Assembly (NCBI GenBank): GCA_012274205.1
Contig: JAAOZY010000245.1
Location: 1-11,192 of the forward strand
Length of the DNA stretch: 11,192 nt
Source of the DNA: Betaproteobacteria bacterium
GTDB taxonomy: Bacteria; Pseudomonadota; Gammaproteobacteria; Burkholderiales; SG8-39
Reading direction: 5' to 3'
The translations under genes and the position numbers were made by a program. The notes under the pieces are model-generated. The model saw only the letters and a list, made by a program, of their open reading frames with translations, was not told the DNA's origin and made no database searches. Of the stretch, positions 1 through 5,700 are shown in pieces. Every line of letters starts with the position of its first letter. The first letter of the stretch is position 1.

Positions 1-1352
1 ACAAGCTGCTGCAGCGCGGCATCAGGTTCGCGCGCCTGGGGCTGGTGATCATCGACGAAGAGCACCGCTTCGGCGTGCGCCAGAAGGAGGCGCTGAAGGC
101 GCTGCGTGCCGAGGTGGACGTGCTCACGCTGACCGCCACGCCGATCCCGCGCACGCTGGCGATGTCGCTCGAGGGCCTGCGCGATTTCTCGGTCATCGCC
201 ACCGCGCCGCAGAAACGGCTCGCGATCAAGACCTTCGTCAGCCGCGAAAGCGCCGGCGTGATCCGCGAGGCGGTGCTGCGCGAGCTCAAGCGCGGCGGGC
301 AGATCTACTTCCTGCACAACGAAGTGCATACCATCGAGAACATGCACGCAAAGCTGGCGAAGCTGCTGCCCGAAGCGCGCATCGTGGTGGCGCACGGGCA
401 GATGCGCGAGCGCGAGCTCGAGCGCGCGATGCGCGAGTTTCACCAGCAGCGCTACAACCTGCTCCTGTGCACCACCATCATCGAGACCGGCATCGACATT
501 CCGACCGCCAACACCATGCTGATCAACCGCGCCGACAAGTTCGGCCTGGCGCAGCTGCACCAGCTGCGCGGCCGCGTCGGGCGCTCGCATCACCAGGCCT
601 ACGCCTATCTGCTCACCCACGGCGAGGAGACGCTGTCGGCGCTGGCGAAGAAGCGCCTCGAGGCGATCCAGATGATGGACGAGCTCGGCGCGGGCTTCTT
701 CCTCGCCATGCACGACCTGGAGATCCGCGGCGCGGGCGAGGTGCTGGGCGAATCGCAGTCCGGCGAAATGCAGGAAATCGGCTTTAATCTTTACGCCGAT
801 ATGCTCAACCACGCTGTGCGCTCGCTCAAGGCGGGCAAGGAGCCCGACCTGTCGGCGCCGCTGTCGATCACCACCGAAATCAATCTGCATATGCCGGCGC
901 TGTTGCCGAGCGACTATTGCAGCGACGTGCACGAGCGGCTGACGCTGTACAAGCGCCTGGCCAATTGCGACAGTGCCGTGGAACTGGACCGCATGCAGGA
1001 GGAACTGATCGACCGCTTCGGACCCGCGCCCGAGGCGGCGCAGGCGCTGATCGAATCGCACCGGCTGCGCGCCGCGGCGCGCGCGCTCGGCGTGGCGCGC
1101 ATCGATGCCAGCGGCGACGCGATTGCCCTTCAGTTCGTCGAGCAGCCGCCGCTGGACGGCGCGCGCTTCATGCAGCTGCTGGCGCGCCACCGCCACTGGA
1201 AAATGTCGGGCCCGAGCAAGCTGCGCGCGCAGACGCCGAGCGAAGGTTTGGCGCCGCGCGCGCGCGCGGTGAAGGACCTGCTGAAAATCCTGCACTCGGC
1301 ATTGCCCCCGGCGCAGGCCGAAGCAGCACGCGCGGAGGCAGACGCGGCATGA
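1..1352 (+). CDS. mfd: Transcription-repair coupling factor Mfd, C-terminal part (5' end cut by window)
   Basis: Mfd is an ATP-driven DNA translocase. It removes RNA polymerase stalled at DNA lesions and recruits UvrA to start nucleotide excision repair. The window opens inside the translocase module; the first whole codon is at base 3, leaving 449 codons of a protein that is usually about 1,150 residues. Visible in order are the Walker B/motif II box DEEHRFG (from local residue 18), motif III TATPIPRT, the Mfd/RecG-type stretch GQMRERELERAMREF, motif V TTIIETGIDIPTAN, and motif VI QLRGRVGR with SHHQAYAYLL after it. The C-terminal TRCF (UvrA-masking) domain follows, marked by MPALLPSDY and ELIDRFGPAPEAA. 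The similarity to E. coli Mfd, as I recall it, is strong throughout and no frameshift is seen. RecG and PriA share the helicase motifs but lack this C-terminal domain. The stop overlaps the serB start (ATGA at 1349-1352), which suggests translational coupling. Confidence 0.97.
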   Translation, partial: KLLQRGIRFARLGLVIIDEEHRFGVRQKEALKALRAEVDVLTLTATPIPRTLAMSLEGLRDFSVIATAPQKRLAIKTFVSRESAGVIREAVLRELKRGGQIYFLHNEVHTIENMHAKLAKLLPEARIVVAHGQMRERELERAMREFHQQRYNLLLCTTIIETGIDIPTANTMLINRADKFGLAQLHQLRGRVGRSHHQAYAYLLTHGEETLSALAKKRLEAIQMMDELGAGFFLAMHDLEIRGAGEVLGESQSGEMQEIGFNLYADMLNHAVRSLKAGKEPDLSAPLSITTEINLHMPALLPSDYCSDVHERLTLYKRLANCDSAVELDRMQEELIDRFGPAPEAAQALIESHRLRAAARALGVARIDASGDAIALQFVEQPPLDGARFMQLLARHRHWKMSGPSKLRAQTPSEGLAPRARAVKDLLKILHSALPPAQAEAARAEADAA

Positions 1353-2179
1353 ACCTGATCGCTCAGGGCGCAAGCCTCGCCGACGCGGATGTGCGCCATC
1401 TTGCGGCGCTCAGCGGCGCGCAGCGCAGCGAACGCCTGGGAAGCGCAGCCTGCCGGCTTTACGGCGCGCAGCAGAATGCGGAAATCGCCGCTTACTGCGC
1501 GCGCGCCCGGCTCGACTTTGCCTTCGTGCCGCCGGAGCGCAGGCTGGCGGACATGCGCCTGCTCGCGATCGACATGGACTCCACCCTGATCACCATCGAG
1601 TGCATCGACGAAGTCGCCGACCTCGCCGGACTCAAGCCGGAAGTATCCGCAATCACCGCCGCCGCGATGGCGGGCGAGCTGGATTACGCGCAAAGCCTGC
1701 GCCGCCGCGTCGCGCTGCTGCGGGGTCTGGAGGAGAGCGCGCTGACGCGCGTGTACGAGGAGCGCCTGCAGCTCTCCCCCGGCGCCGAGACGCTGCTCGC
1801 GACGGCGCACGGCACCGGCCTGAAGACGCTGCTGGTATCCGGCGGATTCAGCTTTTTCACCGACCGGCTGAAGGCGCGCCTGGGCCTGGACTACGGCACC
1901 TCCAACACGATCGAGATCGAAGGCGGCCGCCTCACCGGCCGCGTGATCGGCGACATCGTCGACGCCGAAGCCAAGGCCGCCGCGCTGCGCGCGCGGCGCC
2001 GGGAATTAGGGATAGCGAAGCATGCGGTCATCGCCATCGGCGACGGTGCCAACGATGTTGCGATGATGGCCGAGGCCGGCATGTCCATCGCCTACCGCGC
2101 GAAACCGGCCACGCGCGGCAAGGCCGACTATGCGCTGGACTACTGCGGTTTGGACGGGGTGCTGAACCTGTTCGCCTGA
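1349..2179 (+). CDS. serB: Phosphoserine phosphatase SerB
   Basis: SerB dephosphorylates O-phospho-L-serine to serine, the last step of the phosphorylated serine pathway in the cytosol. The 276-residue product is a HAD-superfamily hydrolase. Motif I is DMDSTLI, with nucleophile D75, D77 and T79. Motif II is LLVSGGFSFF, with S164. Motif III/IV is IGDGANDVAMM, with D232 and D236. The cap region between motifs I and II carries the SerB-type stretch ECIDEVADLAGL. The N-terminal 74 residues form the short ACT-like regulatory segment usual in proteobacterial SerB. The start at 1349 was chosen because it overlaps the mfd stop by four bases and gives the normal family length; the reading frame is also open further upstream inside mfd, but that part is a shadow. 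Serine made here is the direct substrate of CysE, encoded nearby on the other strand, although the two genes are convergent and not co-transcribed. Confidence 0.96.
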   Translation: MNLIAQGASLADADVRHLAALSGAQRSERLGSAACRLYGAQQNAEIAAYCARARLDFAFVPPERRLADMRLLAIDMDSTLITIECIDEVADLAGLKPEVSAITAAAMAGELDYAQSLRRRVALLRGLEESALTRVYEERLQLSPGAETLLATAHGTGLKTLLVSGGFSFFTDRLKARLGLDYGTSNTIEIEGGRLTGRVIGDIVDAEAKAAALRARRRELGIAKHAVIAIGDGANDVAMMAEAGMSIAYRAKPATRGKADYALDYCGLDGVLNLFA

Positions 2180-2199
2180 AGCGCGGCGCAGGCGCCGAA

Positions 2200-2553
2200 T
2201 CAGGTGGCGCTTGCCGCGGCGGCCGAAACCGAGGTGCTGAAGCTCTCGCCGCAGCCGCACTGGTCTTTCACGTTCGGATTGTTGAACTTGAAGGTTTCGT
2301 TCAGGCCTTCGCGCGTGAAATCGAGTTCGGTGCCTTCCAGGAAGGGCAGGCTCTTCGGGTCCACGATCACCTTGACGCCGTGGCTTTCGAACTCGAGGTC
2401 GCCGGGATTGATGCTGTCGGCATATTCGAGCTTGTAGGCGAGGCCGGAACAGCCGCTGGTGCGCACGCCCAGGCGCAGGCCCACGCCCTTGCCGCGCCTG
2501 GCAATGAAGTTGCTGACATGTTTGGCTGCTTTTTCCGTCAATGTTACAGGCAT
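2200..2553 (-). CDS. iscA: A-type iron-sulfur carrier protein IscA
   Basis: IscA is a small cytosolic A-type carrier that takes Fe-S clusters from a scaffold and delivers them to apoproteins. The 117-residue product has the three invariant cysteines at C35 (in TSGCSGLAY), C99 and C101 (in DQCGCGESF), at the same numbering as E. coli IscA. The stretch GLRLGVRTSGCSG, and LDFTREGLNETFKFNNPNVK before the last cysteines, favour IscA over ErpA or SufA. About 12 extra residues rich in Ser and Ala follow the usual GESF end. The gene starts 17 bases after the iscR stop, and a good Shine-Dalgarno GAGGA sits about 5 bases before the ATG, so it is in an operon with iscR. iscS and iscU, which usually stand between iscR and iscA, are absent. 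With sufBCD nearby, the protein may serve the SUF machinery in the SufA role (inference). Confidence 0.95.
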   Translation of the reverse strand: MPVTLTEKAAKHVSNFIARRGKGVGLRLGVRTSGCSGLAYKLEYADSINPGDLEFESHGVKVIVDPKSLPFLEGTELDFTREGLNETFKFNNPNVKDQCGCGESFSTSVSAAAASAT

Positions 2554-2570
2554 GACATCCTCAATCTTGT

Positions 2571-3050
2571 TCAGGCCGGCAGGGAAACGACTTTACGCGT
2601 GCCGGTGGCGCGCCGGTCCATGATCACGGCCACATTGCCGTCCTTCGCCAGCTGCTCGTTCACCAGATCCTGCAGTGTCACGGAGTTCAGGTATTCGTAC
2701 AGCTTGTCGTTCAGCGTGGCCCACAGATTGTGGGTCATGCAGCGCTTGTCTTCCAGGCAGTTCTCCAGGCCGCCGCACTGGGTTGCGTCCAGCGGCTCGT
2801 CCACCGCGAGGATGATGTCCGCCACCGACACCTTGTCCGTCGGGCGCGCCAGGCAGGAACCCCCGCCCGGGCCGCGCACACTTTCAACCAGTGCATGCCG
2901 GCGCAGCTTGCCGAACAGCTGCTCCAGATAGGACAGCGAAATGCTTTGGCGCGCGCCGATGCCGGCGAGGGTGACCGGCCCGCTTTGATGGCGCAGCGCC
3001 AGATCGAGCATGGCGGTCACCGCAAAACGGCCTTTGGTTGTCAGTCTCAT
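2571..3050 (-). CDS. iscR: Fe-S cluster-sensing transcriptional regulator IscR
   Basis: IscR is an Rrf2-family winged-helix regulator that binds a [2Fe-2S] cluster. With the cluster it represses through type 1 operators; without it, it still binds type 2 operators. The 159-residue product has MRLTTKGRFAVTAMLDLAL at the N terminus and recognition helix ISLSYLEQLF. The latter keeps S40, E43 and Q44, known from E. coli IscR as DNA-contact residues, with E43 governing discrimination between the two site types. The wing is SVRGPGGG (R59). The cluster ligands C92, C98, C104 and H107 are all present, at E. coli numbering. After the wing the sequence reads SCL where E. coli has YLL, adding a cysteine at position 66. 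The start at 3050 has a GGAGAG ribosome site and the canonical MRLT beginning. Two type 1-like sites overlap its promoter, implying autorepression. iscA follows in the same operon. Confidence 0.97.
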   Translation of the reverse strand: MRLTTKGRFAVTAMLDLALRHQSGPVTLAGIGARQSISLSYLEQLFGKLRRHALVESVRGPGGGSCLARPTDKVSVADIILAVDEPLDATQCGGLENCLEDKRCMTHNLWATLNDKLYEYLNSVTLQDLVNEQLAKDGNVAVIMDRRATGTRKVVSLPA

Positions 3051-3067
3051 GGCTTCTCTCCAGCTGA

Positions 3068-3092
3068 ATACCCGATAAGGAGAGTCAAGTAT
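3068..3092 (-). promoter_or_regulatory. IscR type 1 operator candidate, promoter-proximal copy, iscR promoter
   Basis: Read on the minus strand, this 25-base site has left half ATACTTGACT and right end ATCGGGTAT. I count 20 of 25 matches to the type 1 consensus as I recall it (left half ATASYYGACT, right half AGTCRRSTAT). Mismatches are in the centre and inner right half. It covers the -10 element and expected transcription start of iscR, a position suited to repression. It lies 4 bases from a second, stronger site; centre-to-centre spacing is 29 bases. Confidence 0.75.
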
Positions 3093-3117
3093 AGCAAAAC
3101 CTGACTGATTTGGTCAA
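3088..3117 (-). promoter_or_regulatory. iscR-iscA promoter (sigma70 type)
   Basis: On the minus strand, -35 TTGACC (3112-3117) and -10 TATACT (3088-3093) are separated by 18 bases; alternatively CTATAC at 17 bases. The start point would be near 3080, giving a leader of about 30 bases before the iscR ATG. Both elements lie inside IscR-type operators, so binding would block RNA polymerase. This is sequence inference with no experimental start site. Confidence 0.8.
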
Positions 3118-3121
3118 CTAT
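3097..3121 (-). promoter_or_regulatory. IscR type 1 operator candidate, upstream copy, iscR promoter
   Basis: On the minus strand, left half ATAGTTGACC and right half AGTCAGGTTT flank an AAATC core. I count 23 of 25 matches to the type 1 consensus, the best of the sites in this window. It spans the -35 element of the iscR promoter. The tandem arrangement with the site at 3068-3092 resembles the two-site autorepression arrangement described for E. coli iscR. Confidence 0.85.
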
Positions 3122-3211
3122 TGTGCTTCGAAGCCATTGCATAAACCAGGAAATGGCCGGAATGCAGGGGTATGAGGGTATTTCCCTTATTTTGCAACGC
3201 ACACCCGTCGC

Positions 3212-3970
3212 TTATTTGTCCACCGCGCGACGCAGCCGGCCCGGCGCGAAACGATCGGTAACGGCGAGCTCGTCCTCGGCACGCAGCTTGAGCGCTTCGA
3301 TTTCCCGCTGCAGCTGTTCCAGGCGATGGTCCTGTTCCATCGAGTGGTCGAGCAAGCCCTGCAGCGCCTTGGCAATCGGATCGTCGGCGGCTTTCGCGGT
3401 AACGGCATAAGCGGAAAAGCCCAGCTTGGCCGCCTTCTCCTCGCGCGATTTGTCCTGCTCGTCGAGGATGAAGCGCGCCGGTATTCCGACTGCCGACGCG
3501 CCCGGCGGCACGTCTTTCACCACCACCGCGTTGGAGCCGATTTTCGCGCCCTCGCCCACCACGATGGGCCCGAGGATCTTGGCGCCGGCGCCGACGACGA
3601 CCCCGTTCCTGAGCGTCGGATGGCGCTTGCCCTTGTTCCAGGAGGTTCCGCCGAGGGTCACGCCGTGATACAGGGTGACATCGTCGCCGATCTCGGCGGT
3701 TTCCCCGATGACCACCCCCATGCCATGGTCGATGAAAAAGCGCCGTCCTATGGTGGCGCCCGGATGGATCTCAATGCCGGTGAGGAAGCGCCCGATGTGC
3801 GAGGCGAGCCGCCCTAACCAGCGCAGGTTCAGGTGCCACAGCCAGTTTGCGATGCGGTGTATGCGTAGCGCGTGAAAGCCCGGATAGCAGGTCAGGACTT
3901 CCCAGGTGGAGCGCGCCGCCGGGTCGCGGTCGAAGACGCTGGCGATATCTTCACGAATGCTTTTGAACAT
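3212..3970 (-). CDS. cysE: Serine O-acetyltransferase CysE (EpsC-type short form)
   Basis: CysE acetylates L-serine with acetyl-CoA to O-acetylserine, the committed step of cysteine synthesis. The product is 252 residues, the short form lacking the long N-terminal helical domain of E. coli CysE. A short helical segment (about 1-60) is followed by left-handed beta-helix hexapeptide repeats (about 66-165: IHPGATIG, IGETAEIGDDVTLYHGVTLGG, VVVGAGAKILGPIVVGEGAKIGSNAVV). Catalytic D81 and H82 lie in FIDHGMG, and H117 in KRHPTLRNG. The GIPARF closing motif ends the core. Residues about 170-252 form a polar tail with a likely coiled coil near 201-233 (LLDHSMEQDHRLEQLQREIE) and a basic end. The gene stands between trmJ and iscR, a placement that fits cysteine supply to Fe-S assembly. 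It has its own promoter, and 161 bases separate it from iscR, so iscR need not depend on read-through. No clear terminator follows it. Confidence 0.96.
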   Translation of the reverse strand: MFKSIREDIASVFDRDPAARSTWEVLTCYPGFHALRIHRIANWLWHLNLRWLGRLASHIGRFLTGIEIHPGATIGRRFFIDHGMGVVIGETAEIGDDVTLYHGVTLGGTSWNKGKRHPTLRNGVVVGAGAKILGPIVVGEGAKIGSNAVVVKDVPPGASAVGIPARFILDEQDKSREEKAAKLGFSAYAVTAKAADDPIAKALQGLLDHSMEQDHRLEQLQREIEALKLRAEDELAVTDRFAPGRLRRAVDK

Positions 3971-4031
3971 AAGCGTGCCTGGGAATGACCCAGTCTCCGG
4001 TTAGATGGAACGCAAAAACTAAGTTAATGTT

Positions 4032-4081
4032 CTTTGTAAAGTTACAGCTTCAATATGCTGTTTTTACATAGAATTGTAAAA
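4032..4081. repeat. Nested inverted repeats in the AT-rich cysE leader
   Basis: This stretch has strong dyad symmetry in an otherwise GC-rich region. TGTAAA (4035-4040) pairs with TTTACA (4063-4068), enclosing ACAGC (4044-4048) and GCTGT (4057-4061) around an 8-base loop. TTTTACA (4062-4068) and TGTAAAA (4075-4081) form a second 7-base inverted repeat with a 6-base gap. The two structures share TTTACA and so exclude each other as RNA folds. It lies 60-140 bases upstream of the cysE ATG, inside the leader predicted from the promoter at 4107-4135. It may be an operator, an RNA switch, or simply AT-rich spacer. Confidence 0.55.
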
Positions 4082-4106
4082 CATGTTTTGTGCGTCACCA
4101 TGCTTT

Positions 4107-4135
4107 ATTCTACTAATCCCTAGTTTTTTGGTCAA
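4107..4135 (-). promoter_or_regulatory. cysE promoter, overlapping the trmJ stop codon
   Basis: On the minus strand, -35 TTGACC (4130-4135) and -10 TAGAAT (4107-4112) are separated by exactly 17 bases. The -35 includes the trmJ TGA stop (4132-4134). The start point would be near 4100, giving a cysE leader of about 130 bases that is strikingly AT-rich. The -35 hexamer is the same as at the iscR and sufB promoters. Confidence 0.65.
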
Positions 4136-4139
4136 GTAT
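4115..4139 (-). promoter_or_regulatory. Weak IscR type 1-like site at the cysE promoter
   Basis: On the minus strand the left half ATACTTGACC matches the type 1 half-site at 9 of 10 positions, but the right part (ACTAGGGATT) is degenerate. I count 19 of 25 overall. Part of the match is forced by the -35 hexamer and by the last codons of trmJ (Asn-Thr-stop), so this is suggestive only. Confidence 0.3.
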
Positions 4140-4854
4140 TTTTGTCGAAGGCATTGAGCATGCCGCGCAGGATATTGACCTCTTCCTGTTCCAGCCGGTT
4201 GCGGCCGAACAGGCGGCGCAGGCGCGGCATCAGCCGCCGCGGATTCGCCGGGTCAAGAAAGCCGCTCGCGAGCAGGCTCTGCTCCAGATGGACGTAGAAA
4301 TTCTCGATGTCCTCGTGCCGCGCGAGAGCGAACTCCGACGGCGCGAACAACTGCGCCCCCAGCGCTGCCACGCGCACCTCATAGGCCAGCACCTGCACCG
4401 CCGCCGCCAGATTGAGCGAGGAATAGCCCGGATCGGCCGAAATATGCGCCGTGGCGCTGCATTGCAGGATTTCCTCGTTGCTCAGGCCCGACATTTCGGT
4501 GCCGAACACCAGCGCCACCGCGCCTGCCTGCGCTGCCGCGACCAGCGGCTGTACCGCGCTGCGCGCGTCCGCCGACGCATGCGCGAGTTCGCGCCGGCGC
4601 GCGCTCACCGCCAGCGCGTAGACCGTGCCCTGCAGCGCTTCGTCCAGGCTTGCGCACAGGCGCGCGCCGCGCAGCAGGTCGTCGGCGCCGCTCGCCATGG
4701 CTTCGGCTTCCGCATCGATCGGCTTTTTCGGTGCAACCAGATAAAGCGCGCTGAGGCCCATGGTCTTCATCGCGCGCGCCGTCGCGCCGATGTTGCCCGG
4801 GTGCGAGGTGCGCGACAGCACCACACGAATGCGCGACAGCAACTCGGCGCTCAT
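4132..4854 (-). CDS. trmJ: tRNA (cytidine/uridine-2'-O-)-methyltransferase TrmJ
   Basis: TrmJ is a SPOUT-class methyltransferase that puts a 2'-O-methyl group on nucleotide 32 of the tRNA anticodon loop, using S-adenosylmethionine. The 240-residue product has motif 1 VVLSRTSHPGNIGATARAMK (11-30, with the conserved Asn21 and Arg27), motif 2 ALVFGTEMSGLSNEE (114-128, start of the trefoil knot) and motif 3 PGYSSLNLAAAVQVLAYE (142-159). A C-terminal dimer/RNA-binding tail follows (RRLMPRLRRLFGRNRLEQEEVNILRG shape, from about 206). Length and order fit TrmJ rather than TrmL or TrmH. The motif 2 residues TEM differ from the RER I recall in E. coli. It is divergent from suhB with only 53 bases between starts and lies upstream of cysE-iscR. 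The suhB/trmJ/iscR neighbourhood is also found in E. coli, where cysE is not part of it. Confidence 0.95.
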   Translation of the reverse strand: MSAELLSRIRVVLSRTSHPGNIGATARAMKTMGLSALYLVAPKKPIDAEAEAMASGADDLLRGARLCASLDEALQGTVYALAVSARRRELAHASADARSAVQPLVAAAQAGAVALVFGTEMSGLSNEEILQCSATAHISADPGYSSLNLAAAVQVLAYEVRVAALGAQLFAPSEFALARHEDIENFYVHLEQSLLASGFLDPANPRRLMPRLRRLFGRNRLEQEEVNILRGMLNAFDKNT

Positions 4855-4862
4855 ATTAAAAT
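4833..4862 (+). promoter_or_regulatory. Possible suhB promoter
   Basis: GCGACA (4833-4838, 4 of 6 to the -35 consensus) and TAAAAT (4857-4862, 5 of 6 to the -10) are separated by 18 bases, with a predicted start near 4869. The -35 lies within the first codons of the divergent trmJ. It is the only reasonable sigma70 match I found in the 53-base divergent gap; the -35 is weak. Confidence 0.4.
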
Positions 4863-4907
4863 CGACACTTCCGCGCAGTCCGCGAACACACGCAAAGACC
4901 CCATCCC

Positions 4908-5693
4908 ATGCACCCCATGCTCAATATCGCGGTGAAAGCCGCGCGGCGCGCCGGCGCCATCATCAACCGCGCCGCGCAGGACATCGACGCCCTGACCGTG
5001 TCGACCAAGCGCCACAACGATTTCGTCACCGAGGTCGACCAGGCGGCGGAACAGGCGGTGATCCAGATACTGCTGAAGGCCTTTCCGGACCACGCGATTT
5101 TAGCAGAGGAGTCCGGCGCGAAAGGCAAATCGGACTACGTCTGGATCATCGACCCGCTGGACGGCACCACCAATTTCATCCACGGCTTTCCCCAGTATTG
5201 CGTGTCCATCGGCCTGCAGCACAAGGGGGTGCTGACCCAGGCGGTGGTCTACGATCCCGGGCGCAATGAACTATTCACCGCCTCGCGCGGCGACGGCGCC
5301 TACCTCAACGACCGGCGCATACGCGTGTCCAAGCGCAAGCAACTGGACGACGCGCTGATCGGCACCGGCTATCCGTTTCGCGAATTGAAGCATATCGAGC
5401 AATACCTGCCCGCTTTGGGGCAGCTCATGGGACAGACCGCGGGGGTGCGCCGCGCGGGCGCGGCGGCGCTCGATCTATCCTATGTCGCCGCCGGCCGCCT
5501 GGACGGATTCTGGGAAATGGGCCTGTCGCCCTGGGACATGGCCGCGGGTTGCCTGCTGATCCTCGAAGCGGGCGGCCTGGTGAGCGATTTCGACGGCGAC
5601 AGCAATTACATGGAGCGTGGGACCATCGTCGCCGGCACGCCCAAGGTGTTTGCGCCGCTGCTGCAAATCGTGGCCGCGCACCACAACCGGTAG
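4908..5693 (+). CDS. suhB: Inositol-1-monophosphatase family protein SuhB
   Basis: SuhB is a Mg-dependent phosphatase of the inositol monophosphatase fold. In E. coli it is also a component of rRNA antitermination complexes with NusA and RNA polymerase; that second role is carried over by homology only. The 261-residue product begins MHPMLNIAVKAARRAG, nearly as in E. coli, which fixes the start. The metal-binding residues are E67 (LAEESG), D82, D85 and the GTT of WIIDPLDGTTNFIHGFP, and D210 in SPWDMAAG. No clear Shine-Dalgarno precedes the ATG. The gene is divergent from trmJ, as in E. coli. The glycosyltransferase gene starts 7 bases after its stop, so the two probably share a transcript. 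Confidence 0.96.
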   Translation: MHPMLNIAVKAARRAGAIINRAAQDIDALTVSTKRHNDFVTEVDQAAEQAVIQILLKAFPDHAILAEESGAKGKSDYVWIIDPLDGTTNFIHGFPQYCVSIGLQHKGVLTQAVVYDPGRNELFTASRGDGAYLNDRRIRVSKRKQLDDALIGTGYPFRELKHIEQYLPALGQLMGQTAGVRRAGAAALDLSYVAAGRLDGFWEMGLSPWDMAAGCLLILEAGGLVSDFDGDSNYMERGTIVAGTPKVFAPLLQIVAAHHNR

Positions 5694-5700
5694 ATTGCGC

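Noticed and set aside
2180..2199. Possible terminator in the 20-base gap between convergent serB and iscA
   Set aside because: GGCGC and GCGCC (2187-2198 region) could pair, but the loop would be only two bases and no U-run follows on either strand.
1600..2931. 443-codon plus-strand frame across serB, iscA and iscR
   Set aside because: It runs across three real genes on both strands in another frame, and its arginine-rich translation has no family features.
3122..3211. Terminator after cysE (minus strand)
   Set aside because: A GGGTGTG/CATACCC pairing and an AGGG-AAATA-CCCT hairpin can be drawn, but no U-tract follows, so I do not call a rho-independent terminator.
4044..4065. Plus-strand hairpin ACAGC/GCTGT followed by a T-run, resembling a rho-independent terminator
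   Set aside because: No plus-strand gene lies upstream to be terminated, and the 5-base stem is weak. It is better viewed as part of the cysE leader inverted repeats.
5617..5700. Upstream ATG (5617) for the glycosyltransferase gene
   Set aside because: It would overlap the conserved end of suhB by 77 bases and adds an N terminus without family features. ATG 5701, just after the suhB stop, fits better.
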